A stretch of 64,000 nucleotides of DNA from Enterococcus avium ATCC 14025 (lineage in GTDB: Bacteria > Bacillota > Bacilli > Lactobacillales > Enterococcaceae), in assembly GCF_000406965.1 (NCBI RefSeq), contig NZ_KE136365.1:304175-368174 (forward strand). Reading direction: 5' to 3'. A program made the translations under genes and the position numbers. This document shows, in pieces, positions 44,374 to 53,449 of the stretch (positions within the stretch are counted from its first letter, which is position 1; every line of letters begins with the position of its first letter). Under the pieces are notes generated by a model. The model saw nothing but the letters and a program-made list of their open reading frames with translations, ran no database searches and had not been told where the DNA came from.

Positions 44374-45321
44374 CTAGTCTTCCTCTGGTTTCTTCAAAAT
44401 AATCGCGAACCAATCTTTTTGTTGGAAGATTCGATCAACTTCAAAACCTTGCGTATACATTTCTTCCAACACCATATCTTTTTTATCTTCAATGATGCCG
44501 GAAACGATAAATGTCCCATCTGGTTTTAATAAACGCCAAGCATCTTCAATCATCAAAACAATGATGTCTGCTAAAATATTCGCCACGATCACATCTGCTT
44601 CTTGCTCCACGCCAACTAATAAATCATTGGCAGAAACGTGAATATTTTCAGTATTCGCATTTAGATCAACATTCTCTTGCGCCGAACGAACAGCGACTTC
44701 GTCTAAATCATAGGCATAGATATCTTTTGCCCCATAAAGCGAACTAGCAATACTTAATACGCCAGAACCTGTGCCGACATCCAAGACTGTCTCACCACCG
44801 CGCAAAACAGTTTCTAATGCTTGCAAAGTCAGATTCGTTGTCGGATGTGTCCCTGTTCCGAAAGCCATTCCAGGATCTAATGTAATGATTTTTTCATCTT
44901 CATGTTGGGCTTCGTATTTTTCCCAGCTAGGTACGATTGTTAAATAGCGGGTCACCCGAACAGGATGATAGTACTTTTTCCAAGCCGTCGCCCAATCGCT
45001 TTCTTCTACTTCACTAACTTCCACAATATTTTTACCGATGTTCAATCCAAACTCGGGTAATTTTTCGATCTTCGTTTTAATGAAGGGCAAAATTTCGGGC
45101 AAGAAAATCGTTTCTGGAAAATAGGCCATCACAACGGCACCCTCTGTTAGACTAGAAAATGTTTCCTTATCTAAAAGTTCTCCGTATTGATCTTCTTGGT
45201 AATTCTCAAAGTCCAACGCATCTTCAATCGCGACACCCGATGCGCCTGCCTCCATTAAAATATTCGAAACAGCCTCGACCGCTTCGCTTTCTGTTGTTAC
45301 CTTGACTTCATTCCACTTCAT
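44374..45321 (-). CDS. prmA: Ribosomal protein L11 methyltransferase
   Basis: 315 residues. The N-terminal L11-binding domain is followed by a class I methyltransferase fold with LDPGMAFGTGTHPTTNLTL, VLDVGTGSGVLSIAS and DVIVANILADII, which are diagnostic of PrmA. Directly upstream of rsmE, forming a ribosome-modification pair. Confidence 0.95.
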   Translation of the reverse strand: MKWNEVKVTTESEAVEAVSNILMEAGASGVAIEDALDFENYQEDQYGELLDKETFSSLTEGAVVMAYFPETIFLPEILPFIKTKIEKLPEFGLNIGKNIVEVSEVEESDWATAWKKYYHPVRVTRYLTIVPSWEKYEAQHEDEKIITLDPGMAFGTGTHPTTNLTLQALETVLRGGETVLDVGTGSGVLSIASSLYGAKDIYAYDLDEVAVRSAQENVDLNANTENIHVSANDLLVGVEQEADVIVANILADIIVLMIEDAWRLLKPDGTFIVSGIIEDKKDMVLEEMYTQGFEVDRIFQQKDWFAIILKKPEED

Positions 45322-45423
45322 CTTTTTACCTCCTTATTCATAGTAAATGGGCTAATTTCATGCCGTATGTCATTCCTCTATACTTCATTATATTTTGACT
45401 GATTGATTAAGAAACTGAAATCC

Positions 45424-45900
45424 TTAATAACTTGGATACGGCAAATAACTGCTGTCAGTTGGTTTGATTAATGCCTTAAACACAGCATCGTCCCATTTCA
45501 TCTCAAAAATCGCATCCTCGCTATCATCAGCTAAGAAATCCAACAAATCGCTTTGACCCTCTTCAATGACCTCTTTCAAATAATCGACAACTGCCGTCAA
45601 ATCATTTTTCTTCATGCCTTTTTTTCCTTCATACGGGATTACCGCTAAAAAATCCTCTGAATCGTAGGTAGATTTTTCAGGATCGACTAATAAGATCGCA
45701 TCTTCAAATTCAATAATCTCTTCTTCTGAAGCCACTCCATCGACATCATCAAGCTCGATCTGCCCCTTGTTTTCACCATAAATTCGAAAAGCAATCTCGA
45801 AGCTATGATTGCGTGTATCCCAGTCCAGTGCTAATTCATAATCGGGAATTTTCTTGTTTAAGTAGTTATCTAAATAAGTAACCATGGTCTCTTTTGCCAT
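45424..45900 (-). CDS. DUF3013-family protein
   Basis: 158 residues from the ATG at 45900 (GGAGG nine bases upstream). It is an acidic soluble protein, with DYELALDWDTRNHSFEIAFR near the start and a conserved C-terminal IKPTDSSYLPYPSY. The family is found in Lactobacillales beside prmA/mag genes; function unknown. It starts just before the stop region of the glycosylase gene upstream, so it may be cotranscribed with it. Confidence 0.8.
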   Translation of the reverse strand: MAKETMVTYLDNYLNKKIPDYELALDWDTRNHSFEIAFRIYGENKGQIELDDVDGVASEEEIIEFEDAILLVDPEKSTYDSEDFLAVIPYEGKKGMKKNDLTAVVDYLKEVIEEGQSDLLDFLADDSEDAIFEMKWDDAVFKALIKPTDSSYLPYPSY

Positions 45901-45902
45901 TT

Positions 45903-46529
45903 TCAGTTCCTCCATCCATTATTTTCTTCTATTAAAAGCTTTCGTTGTTTGGTTATGTAAGGATTGCCATGAACGACAAATCGCAAAGGCCTTTCCGTCC
46001 AAATCCCTTTGTTAGGTATTCCAATACGCGGAAGTGCATCAATTTGTTTAGGAACACGTCTTTTTTCTGGTACTAAATGCAGTGAACTAGTAAAAATTGA
46101 TTCGCCGTATAATTCTCGAGTAATCCCTAATGCTTCAACTAGTTTTCCTGGCCCATCTGAAATCATCGCGCCGGTTCTGCCATGACGATTCTGAACCATT
46201 TGCTCAATACCTTCTACTGGCTCAAAGCCACGAATCATCACTCCTTGCGGCATTCCTTCCGGTTGTGTGATCATGTTCAAGATCAAATGGGTATGCATCG
46301 TATATAAATAGATTGTCCCCGGTTTTTCATACATTGCTCGCACACGCTGTGTATCTCGCATACCATAGCTATGCGCTGCCTCATCATCAGGACCTAAATA
46401 GGCTTCACAATCTACAATATAACCGCCTAGTTTCCCCTCCGATGTCTCATGCTCTAAATACATACCTAGTAAGTATTTAGCGATATTCTCCGTTGATTCT
46501 GTATTAAAATAGTTAATTACTTGCTCCAT
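45903..46529 (-). CDS. 3-methyladenine DNA glycosylase (AAG/MPG family)
   Basis: 208 residues from the ATG at 46529 (GGTGAGG upstream). Characteristic AAG motifs are VDCEAYLGPDDEAAHSYGM (with the catalytic Glu and the DEAAHS loop), GTIYLYTMHTHLILNMITQP and GPGKLVEALGI. It excises alkylated purines to start base-excision repair. Confidence 0.92.
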   Translation of the reverse strand: MEQVINYFNTESTENIAKYLLGMYLEHETSEGKLGGYIVDCEAYLGPDDEAAHSYGMRDTQRVRAMYEKPGTIYLYTMHTHLILNMITQPEGMPQGVMIRGFEPVEGIEQMVQNRHGRTGAMISDGPGKLVEALGITRELYGESIFTSSLHLVPEKRRVPKQIDALPRIGIPNKGIWTERPLRFVVHGNPYITKQRKLLIEENNGWRN

Positions 46530-46787
46530 TTTCCTCACCTTCTACATGATACACAATAATCCTGCCGCATGCTACGCCCAGCAATCAAAACTCAGCAAAC
46601 ACAAAGGAAAAATGCTATAATGGGAACGTATATTTGCCAGTTCTGCTTTAATAGATTAGTAAATTGGCATGGCTACGAGGATCCAACTATTTTTCTTTTT
46701 TTGAAAAGGTTATTCTTATCAAAAGCTACTGCCAGTTTTGATCATACATATTAATAAAATGGAACTATTACTAAAAGGAGGTTCCCT

Positions 46788-48065
46788 ATGCAACAGCCTT
46801 TAGCTTATCGCATGCGTCCCCGCAATTTAGATGAAGTTGTCGGTCAGCAGCATTTAGTCGGTACCGGAAAAATCATTAGACGGATGGTGGATGCTAGAAT
46901 GCTGTCCTCTATGATTTTATATGGCCCACCCGGCACTGGAAAAACCAGCATTGCCAGTGCTATCGCTGGCTCAACGAATTACGCCTTTCGGATGCTAAAT
47001 GCCGCCACTGATACAAAAAAAGATTTACAGATTGTCGCTGAAGAAGCCAAGATGAGCGGCACGGTTATTTTGCTACTGGATGAAGTTCATCGTCTCGATA
47101 AAACGAAGCAGGATTTTTTGCTGCCTCATTTAGAAAGCGGACGAATTGTCATGATCGGCGCTACAACAGAAAATCCCTATATTACAATCAATCCCGCTAT
47201 TCGTAGCCGAACTCAGATTTTTGAGGTGAAGCCTCTAGATGAAGAGGATGTTATTACAGCAGTCAAATCGGCCTTGGACGATAAAGAGCGAGGATTAGGA
47301 GAATACCCAGTTGAATTGGATGAGGAGGCATTAAACCACTTAGCCCGTGCAACGAATGGCGACTTGAGAAGTGCACTGAATGGGTTAGAATTAGCTACGA
47401 AATCCACACCCAAAAATGATGAGGGAAAAATTCATTTAACCTTATCCATCATTGAGGAATGTGTTCAACGAAAAGCACTTACTCATGACAAAGACGGTGA
47501 CGCTCATTATGATGTAATCTCCGCTTTTCAAAAATCAATCCGCGGCAGTGATGTCAATGCTGCATTGCATTATTTAGGTCGGCTAGTCGAAGCGGGGGAC
47601 CTTCCGATTATTTGTCGGCGCTTAATGGTGATTGGCTACGAGGATATCGGCCTAGCTAATCCTGCTGCCGCTGCCCGTACGGTTCAAGCCGTTCAAGCGG
47701 CGGAAAAATTAGGCTTTCCTGAAGCACGGATTCCTTTAGCCGATGCCGTCGTTGATCTCTGTCTATCACCAAAATCAAATTCGGCTTACACAGCCTTAGA
47801 TGCGGCGATCACAGATATTCGAATGGGAAATGCTGGTGAAGTACCCGATCATCTGCGGGATAGTCATTATAAAGGTGCCAAAGCCCTGAACCGCGGCGTT
47901 GGTTATCAATACCCACACAGCTTTGAGAATGCTTGGGTGGATCAGCAATATTTACCAGACAAAATCAAAGATGCCCACTATTACGAACCAAAAGCTACGG
48001 GGAAGTACGAGCAAGCCCTTGGTCAACAATATCAGCGTATCGAAGAATGGAAAAAGAAAAAATAA
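46788..48065 (+). CDS. rarA: Replication-associated recombination protein A (MgsA/RarA)
   Basis: 425 residues. It has the clamp-loader-like AAA+ domain, with Walker A GPPGTGKT (46-53), Walker B LLLDEVHR and the sensor-1 region GATTENP, followed by the lid and tetramerisation domains (VIGYEDIGLANPAAAARTVQ; HYKGAKALNRGVGYQYPH). It acts at stalled replication forks. AAAGGAGG precedes the ATG, and an extended -10 TGCTATAAT lies at 46613-46621. The downstream neighbour is the 6S RNA region. Confidence 0.95.
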   Translation: MQQPLAYRMRPRNLDEVVGQQHLVGTGKIIRRMVDARMLSSMILYGPPGTGKTSIASAIAGSTNYAFRMLNAATDTKKDLQIVAEEAKMSGTVILLLDEVHRLDKTKQDFLLPHLESGRIVMIGATTENPYITINPAIRSRTQIFEVKPLDEEDVITAVKSALDDKERGLGEYPVELDEEALNHLARATNGDLRSALNGLELATKSTPKNDEGKIHLTLSIIEECVQRKALTHDKDGDAHYDVISAFQKSIRGSDVNAALHYLGRLVEAGDLPIICRRLMVIGYEDIGLANPAAAARTVQAVQAAEKLGFPEARIPLADAVVDLCLSPKSNSAYTALDAAITDIRMGNAGEVPDHLRDSHYKGAKALNRGVGYQYPHSFENAWVDQQYLPDKIKDAHYYEPKATGKYEQALGQQYQRIEEWKKKK

Positions 48066-48165
48066 GACAAATACTACATTTCCCAAATTGAAAAGACTTT
48101 AATTAATCCGTCAAAAATCTTTTCTTCTATTCACCAAAAGATCAAAATAAAATAAGCATTTTGTT

Positions 48166-48195
48166 TTGACAAAATCGCTTATTTTTTTATACAAT
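48166..48195 (+). promoter_or_regulatory. Distal promoter upstream of the 6S RNA region
   Basis: -35 TTGACA (48166-48171) and -10 TATACA or TACAAT (48188-48195) with 16-18 bases between. It would add about 90 bases to the front of the 6S RNA transcript, like the distal P2 promoter known for 6S in other bacteria. Confidence 0.6.
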
Positions 48196-48256
48196 GTACC
48201 TATAGAAGACGTGAATGTTTTGGATGACTTCTCATTTACAGATATAAGCCACTTCG

Positions 48257-48285
48257 TTGCGTCTCAATAATGACTGTGCTATGAT
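48257..48285 (+). promoter_or_regulatory. Proximal promoter of 6S RNA
   Basis: -35 TTGCGT (48257-48262), 17-base spacer, -10 TATGAT (48280-48285). The start would fall at about 48291-48292, exactly where the closing stem of the RNA begins. Confidence 0.6.
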
Positions 48286-48291
48286 TGAGAT

Positions 48292-48487
48292 GGAAATTCT
48301 GTGATGTGCGCGTTGCCTATTTCAGTGTTGACCGAACATTTTTATTGATATCTTGGGATCTGTCTTGTGTCAAAGTTGGTAACATGCCTTTACATTTGGT
48401 AGTTCAATGCTTAGACCATGGAACCCACCTGCTGTATCTTGCGGGATCAATACTATCGGGTGAATAACGGCATCGACGGAATTTTCC
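48292..48487 (+). ncRNA. ssrS: 6S RNA, regulator of RNA polymerase
   Basis: A 196-base non-coding unit whose ends pair: GGAAATTC with GAATTTTCC, then TGT/GCA, GATG/CATC and CGTT/AACG, with bulges. Inner arms GGGATC/GAACCC and TGTCT/AGACCA continue a long imperfect rod with a single-stranded middle. Length, rod shape, promoter fit and position between rarA and a usp gene (the place I recall for 6S RNA in many Lactobacillales) all support the call. 6S RNA binds the housekeeping RNA polymerase in stationary phase. No sequence search could be made, so another structured RNA is not excluded. Confidence 0.7.
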
Positions 48488-48502
48488 ATTTTTTATGGAG
48501 TG

Positions 48503-48535
48503 AAAGCAATTTGCGTACGCAAATTGCTTTTTATT
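48503..48535 (+). terminator. Rho-independent terminator after 6S RNA
   Basis: Perfect palindromic stem AAAGCAATTTGCG/CGCAAATTGCTTT followed by TTTTT. It lies between the RNA and the next small gene. Confidence 0.8.
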
Positions 48536-48552
48536 GTATAGGAGGAAAAAAG

Positions 48553-48837
48553 ATGATCCGCATTTTATTATTTTTACTGGCACTTATCCTATTATTTTGC
48601 AGCTATTATTTGATCAAAAAACCTCAGGGATTGCTAGTTCTATTTAGCGAGGAAAAACAAAATGAGTCCCGTAGCTTTTTACGCCAATTTGGAATTATTT
48701 ATGCTGTCTTAGGGATTATGGCGATTTTGGTCGGTTTGATTAATAACCGTTCTTATTCGATGATGTATTTGATCTTACTTTTGGTTGTCGCAGCGATCTT
48801 TGCTTTATTGATGGGCTCAAAAACAAAAAAAGGTTAA
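48553..48837 (+). CDS. Small three-helix membrane protein
   Basis: 94 residues, with AGGAGG nine bases before the ATG. Three hydrophobic segments (ILLFLLALILLFCSYYLI; IIYAVLGIMAILVGLI; MMYLILLLVVAAIFALLMG) leave short basic loops and a KTKKG tail. The family is unnamed; no motif suggests a reaction. Between the 6S RNA and usp genes. Confidence 0.75.
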   Translation: MIRILLFLLALILLFCSYYLIKKPQGLLVLFSEEKQNESRSFLRQFGIIYAVLGIMAILVGLINNRSYSMMYLILLLVVAAIFALLMGSKTKKG

Positions 48838-48964
48838 CAGTACCATTTTCAAGACTTTTGTTTTAAAATAATAGGTGAGAAGATAGTATATGACTTGTAT
48901 TTAAGTTCTATTTTTTCTAGAAAGAAAAATAAAGACTTTAAAACAAAAAAGGGAGTTGGGAACG

Positions 48965-49435
48965 ATGGATCAAGAATATAGTAAAATCATGGTGGCAGTT
49001 GATGGCTCTAATGAAGCTGAATTGGCGTTTAAAAAAGCGGTAAATGTCGCAAAACGAAATCAGGCTGAACTATTACTAGCTCACGTCATTGATACACGAG
49101 CGTTTCAAACAGTTTCTTCTTTTGACAATGTTTTAGCAGAACAAGCAACAGATATGGCGAAGCAAACTCTAGACGATTATGAAGCTGAAGCACAAAAAGC
49201 CGGTGTTAAAAACATTAGCAAGGTGATTGAATATGGCGCACCAAAAGTAATGATTGCTAATCAAATCCCTGAAAATAATCAAATTGATTTGATTATGCTT
49301 GGCGCAACTGGTTTGAATGCTGTTGAACGTTTATTTATCGGTTCAGTCTCTGAATATGTCATTCGCAATGCCAATTGTGACGTTTTAATTGTTCGAACAG
49401 ATTTAGACAACAAAGTTCCTGAAGAAGACGATTAA
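48965..49435 (+). CDS. Universal stress protein, UspA family
   Basis: 156 residues from the ATG at 48965; an in-frame TTG at 48956 is less likely. The Usp fold is shown by KIMVAVDGSNEAELAF at the start and the nucleotide-binding G2xG9xGS pattern in MLGATGLNAVERLFIGSVSEYVIRNA-like text near the end (LGATGLNAVERLFIGSVS). ATP-binding type. Role in stress survival. Terminator at 49445. Confidence 0.92.
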   Translation: MDQEYSKIMVAVDGSNEAELAFKKAVNVAKRNQAELLLAHVIDTRAFQTVSSFDNVLAEQATDMAKQTLDDYEAEAQKAGVKNISKVIEYGAPKVMIANQIPENNQIDLIMLGATGLNAVERLFIGSVSEYVIRNANCDVLIVRTDLDNKVPEEDD

Positions 49436-49444
49436 TATTAAACT

Positions 49445-49478
49445 AAGCGGGTGTGCTGATTAGCATACCCGCTTTTGC
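49445..49478. terminator. Shared terminator of usp and alcohol dehydrogenase genes
   Basis: 13-bp stem AAGCGGGTGTGCT/AGCATACCCGCTT (one G-U pair; 49445-49457 with 49462-49474) between convergent genes. Confidence 0.8.
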
Positions 49479-49502
49479 ATTATATTATTTTTTAAATTCA
49501 GA

Positions 49503-50660
49503 TTATTTTAGCATAGACTTGTAAAGATCAATGATCTCTTCTAATGTAGCATCCCGGGGATTTCCTGGTGAACAAACATCACGGAAGGCATCTTCAGCGA
49601 TTTTTTGCACATCCTCTTCCTTCATACCAAGCTCAGTTAGGCTTTGCGGAATTCCCACGTCTCTTCCTAATTGCTTCACGGCTTGGACTGCTGCATTACG
49701 AACTTCTGCTAATGACATATCTACCGCACCTTCGACGCCCATTGCAACAGCAATTTCACGATATTTTTCGCCAGTGTATTCTTTATTGAAATCCATAATC
49801 AATGGCAAGAGTGTCGCACAGGCGACACCGTGAGGAGTATCATACCAAGCAGATAATGGATGCGCCATTCCATGAACTAAACCTAACCCTACATTAGAAA
49901 ATCCCATACCGGCAATATATTGACCCAACGCCATTTTTTCCCGTGCTTCTTGATCTCCCTCAACTGAATCTCGCAACGCATGTCCGATAATCCCAATTGC
50001 TTTGATGTGAAGCATGTCGCTCATTTCCCAAGCTCCCTTAGTAATAAATCCTTCGATCGCATGAGTCAAAGCATCCATACCTGTTGCGGCACATAATGCT
50101 GTTGGCATTCCCATCATCATATCACTATCAACAAATGCAACAATCGGGATATCGTGAGGATCAACACAAACAAATTTACGTTGATTGGTCTTATCAGTAA
50201 TTACATAGTTAATTGTGACTTCTGCAGCTGTTCCAGAAGTTGTCGGCACTGCTAAAATTGGCAGAGAAGGCTTTTTCGTCTCAGCGACTCCTTCAAGACT
50301 AATTACATCAGAGAAATCAGGATTGGTCATAATGATTCCAATCGCTTTGGCTGTATCAATTGGAGAACCACCGCCGATTGCAACAATATAATCTGCTTCC
50401 GCCGCTTGACAGGCTTTGACACCCGCTTGCACATCCTCAATCGAAGGGTTCGGTACAATGCCGTCAAAAATCTCGTAACTAAGCTCTGCTTCATCTAAAA
50501 TCGCTGTAACCTTTGTCGCTACATCAAATTTCAATAAATCCTTATCCGTAACAACTAATGCCTTTTTAAATCCGCGCATCTTAGCCTCATTCGCTACCTC
50601 TTGAATTGCTCCTTTGCCAAAATAAGATGTTTCATTCAAAATCATTCGCTTCACTGCCAT
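49503..50660 (-). CDS. fucO: Iron-dependent alcohol dehydrogenase, lactaldehyde reductase type
   Basis: 385 residues, matching FucO (1,2-propanediol oxidoreductase) in length. The nucleotide site is GGGSPIDTAKAIG. The metal ligands lie in ATGMDALTHAIEG (Asp, His), LGLVHGMAHPLSAWYDTPHG (two His). It reduces L-lactaldehyde, made by rhamnulose- or fuculose-phosphate aldolases, to propanediol with NADH. An aldolase of that class is encoded 5.6 kb away on the same strand, which supports the role, though glycolaldehyde or other short aldehydes are equally possible. A strong cre site lies upstream. Confidence 0.88.
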   Translation of the reverse strand: MAVKRMILNETSYFGKGAIQEVANEAKMRGFKKALVVTDKDLLKFDVATKVTAILDEAELSYEIFDGIVPNPSIEDVQAGVKACQAAEADYIVAIGGGSPIDTAKAIGIIMTNPDFSDVISLEGVAETKKPSLPILAVPTTSGTAAEVTINYVITDKTNQRKFVCVDPHDIPIVAFVDSDMMMGMPTALCAATGMDALTHAIEGFITKGAWEMSDMLHIKAIGIIGHALRDSVEGDQEAREKMALGQYIAGMGFSNVGLGLVHGMAHPLSAWYDTPHGVACATLLPLIMDFNKEYTGEKYREIAVAMGVEGAVDMSLAEVRNAAVQAVKQLGRDVGIPQSLTELGMKEEDVQKIAEDAFRDVCSPGNPRDATLEEIIDLYKSMLK

Positions 50661-50710
50661 TGTATTCTCTCCTTTATTGTGTTTTATTTCACAGCTGATT
50701 ATCCCACAGC

Positions 50711-50726
50711 AAGAAAACGTTTTCCA
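50711..50726. promoter_or_regulatory. cre (CcpA) site before the alcohol dehydrogenase
   Basis: AAGAAAACGTTTTCCA is close to the palindromic cre core TGAAAACGTTTTCA. It lies 50-65 bp before the fucO start and close to a GATAAT -10 box on the minus strand. Carbon repression is inferred. Confidence 0.7.
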
Positions 50727-50767
50727 TGACTTCTCATTATAAATATTTGCTGTAAAATGTGACGTAC

Positions 50768-51343
50768 TTAACTATTTCTTAAATAATATTTTTCATATTG
50801 ATGGATAAAGTCATTCGCTTCGTTTTTTTTCTTGAAAAATATTTTTTCCTTTTTTACCTCTGTTCGTATGTTGATACAAAAATATTGATTGACCCTTTCT
50901 AGTTGCACTCCCATTATTTTTTTTATAGGAATTAATAAAAACTGACCATCCGTCAAATCAAACAATAGGAAATGCTGTGTTCCTACGATTTGACCATTAT
51001 TCGCAACAAATTTCCGTTGTTGCTTAATCTCTTGAATCAATTTTTTATCTAAGTATTCAACATCAGAAAATTTCTGCACATCAAAATAGTTCTTTAAATC
51101 GTACATGATCTGATTCTCACTCAAACTATTTTTTCTCTTTTTAAGAAAGAAAAAAACGACGAAAACTAGCACATACAGTCCTACCACCATTTGAACATCT
51201 TTGATTTGCAGATTTTTTTCGATCAGCCACCCATTGATGAGATACATCAATAAGATCATGAAAGCTCCTTTAAGAAAAAAATTCAGTTGATTGAGTGTCT
51301 TGTCTAACGTTACTTTGCGCAACAGAATTCCTTGATTTCCCAT
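50768..51343 (-). CDS. Hypothetical protein with two membrane helices
   Basis: 191 residues. Two adjacent hydrophobic helices (GAFMILLMYLINGWLI; MVVGLYVLVFVVFFFL) are followed by a cytoplasmic basic domain with strands FLLFDLTDGQFLLIPIKKI and a YcxB-like look, though this is uncertain. It lies 13 bp after the PRD regulator gene, as the last gene of the aldolase operon. Function unknown. Confidence 0.65.
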   Translation of the reverse strand: MGNQGILLRKVTLDKTLNQLNFFLKGAFMILLMYLINGWLIEKNLQIKDVQMVVGLYVLVFVVFFFLKKRKNSLSENQIMYDLKNYFDVQKFSDVEYLDKKLIQEIKQQRKFVANNGQIVGTQHFLLFDLTDGQFLLIPIKKIMGVQLERVNQYFCINIRTEVKKEKIFFKKKNEANDFIHQYEKYYLRNS

Positions 51344-51356
51344 TCTCTACTCCTTA

Positions 51357-53420
51357 TCATTTATGGTTTTCTAACTGGAAATAATTCCGTATGTCCTTCT
51401 CATAATTCGCATTTTTCATCGCTGAAATAAAACTAGGGATTTTAGCTAATTCATAAAGGTGAGTCACAGCCTTGATATGACTCTTCTTATCCTTTGGTGC
51501 AATCACGACGATTAAACTAATCGAAATATTTTCCGCAAAAGCAATTGGCTGATCCAGTTTTAAAAGAGACATTCCCACTCGATATACACCATCCTCTGGG
51601 CCAGCATGTGGAATCGCCAAGTCTGGTGAAATTACAGAATAGGGATATTCTGGATCGTAATGTTCAATCACAGTTTCAATATATTTTGGAGAAACATAGC
51701 CTTCATTGACCAAAGGTTTGCCTGCAATCCGAATCGCTTCCTCGACAGATCGAACACTAGGATAAATTTGAATATGAGAAAGAGGCAATAGATCCTTCAA
51801 ATCAGGGTTCTGATTTTGAGCATTCACACCTTCATTGATTTCTGTTGCAAGTAAACAATCTTGTATTTCTCGCGTTAATTGCTCTTCATTAATAATTTGG
51901 GCATTTTTTTTGATAATTGACAGTAACTGTTGAACAACTTCACGATTTTTTGACAGCCCAAATGTCTCATCGAAATCGATACGTTTACGTACATCGCTGA
52001 TCAAATTCATCTTGTCTTCATCCGTCAAAAAATGCGGGATTAAAAAAACTTCCTTTTTAGTATTCACCGGAACTGTTGAAAAGACGACATCTCCAACGTT
52101 ATGACCCTCTTCATAAAATTCTCGCAAAGACATATTGCGTACAAATTCTATCGTCGTAAATAATTGCTTTAATTCTCCTAATAATAGTTTTGAAACGGAT
52201 ACTCCATGTTGACAAACCACCACCGCCCGAATTTTTCGCCTTTTTTGTTTTTCAAGCTCTTCATTGATAAAGCTCAAAAGAATAACTGATAGATAGATTA
52301 ATTCCCCTTCTGGAAAAATAATCTTTAAATAGTCCTCAATAATCCCGATTGATTGATGAACTAACGGATGAATGAAGTCATAATTTTCAACATTATCTAA
52401 AAAAAGCAGATCATTATCCGGCAAACCGAATTTTATTCGATAATAAGCCGGAATAATATGCTGATAGATTGCTTCCTCCAACTGACTTTTGTTTTTGATA
52501 TCGGTAATTCCTAAAATCTCAAAACTATTGATAAAAGATTGAATCCGCCGCATCAATTCCTGATCTTTATAATTCGAACGGATTTTGATCAGATTGGTGC
52601 TTAACAGCTGGATCGAAATAAAATGAATTTCAATTAAATAATTCGAACCCTTGAAAAAAGGTTTCAACGCTTGGCAAACTTTTGAATAAAAATCCTTTTC
52701 CACCATTTGAACATAGTTGCCTAAGACTCCCGCTGACAATTCATTCCCTTGTCCGAATCGAACGGAACACATGTAACTTGTCAGATAGAGATCAATTAGT
52801 TTGAATTCTGTAAATTCTAAGCCCAACTCATGCTCTAACAAATGGATTCTTTTTTTTATTTCTGCTAAAGTTTGACTTTTGATTCCAATCATTGCCAGAT
52901 AATAATCAAGATTATTTTTTGACTTTTCTACTTCGCGAATGAATTTGATTCCTAATCGACGAATGTCCATCTCATTTCCTGAAAAATAAAAACCTCTTTT
53001 TCTGGAGAATTGTAAGTCAATGTCCAACGGTTTCAAATGATTTTCAATTAGCTTCCGTTTATCGCTTAAAATAGTATTTTTACTAACAAAAAGTTTTTCA
53101 GCCAATGTTTTCAGTGTCTCGCCCTGATGAAGTAAAACAATCAGATAGAGATAACATTCTCGTTCTCTATCTGATAAGTGGATTGACGGCGAAACTTTCG
53201 TTAAATAGCTTTTTATCGCTGCACTCTGACCATCTAAGAGAAAAAAAGATCCATTCTTTTTAATTTTTCCTAATTTTAAATCAGCTAATTCTTGATTGAC
53301 CTTTTTGATTCGGTAATCTAACTGCCCCTTAGTCAAATTAAACTTTTTTTCTAAAGAAAGTGAGGTATGACTGCCTTTTGAAAGAAATAAATCTAACAAT
53401 TGAATCGCCGTAACATCCAT
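51357..53420 (-). CDS. PRD-containing transcriptional activator with EIIB and EIIA domains (LicR/MtlR type)
   Basis: 687 residues. N-terminal helix-turn-helix units (LAEKLFVSKNTILSDKRKL) are followed by two PRDs, with histidines in regions such as FIHPLVHQSIG. Then comes a Gat-type EIIB-like domain with the cysteine in AVVVCQHGVSVSKLL, and a C-terminal EIIA (fructose/mannitol-like) with the histidine in LAIPHAGPEDG. PTS phosphorylation of these sites tunes activity to sugar uptake and energy state. In the operon with its PTS partners, it should activate this same operon. Confidence 0.88.
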   Translation of the reverse strand: MDVTAIQLLDLFLSKGSHTSLSLEKKFNLTKGQLDYRIKKVNQELADLKLGKIKKNGSFFLLDGQSAAIKSYLTKVSPSIHLSDRERECYLYLIVLLHQGETLKTLAEKLFVSKNTILSDKRKLIENHLKPLDIDLQFSRKRGFYFSGNEMDIRRLGIKFIREVEKSKNNLDYYLAMIGIKSQTLAEIKKRIHLLEHELGLEFTEFKLIDLYLTSYMCSVRFGQGNELSAGVLGNYVQMVEKDFYSKVCQALKPFFKGSNYLIEIHFISIQLLSTNLIKIRSNYKDQELMRRIQSFINSFEILGITDIKNKSQLEEAIYQHIIPAYYRIKFGLPDNDLLFLDNVENYDFIHPLVHQSIGIIEDYLKIIFPEGELIYLSVILLSFINEELEKQKRRKIRAVVVCQHGVSVSKLLLGELKQLFTTIEFVRNMSLREFYEEGHNVGDVVFSTVPVNTKKEVFLIPHFLTDEDKMNLISDVRKRIDFDETFGLSKNREVVQQLLSIIKKNAQIINEEQLTREIQDCLLATEINEGVNAQNQNPDLKDLLPLSHIQIYPSVRSVEEAIRIAGKPLVNEGYVSPKYIETVIEHYDPEYPYSVISPDLAIPHAGPEDGVYRVGMSLLKLDQPIAFAENISISLIVVIAPKDKKSHIKAVTHLYELAKIPSFISAMKNANYEKDIRNYFQLENHK

Positions 53421-53449
53421 TTTTAATCCTCCTCGTTTTGAATCATTTT

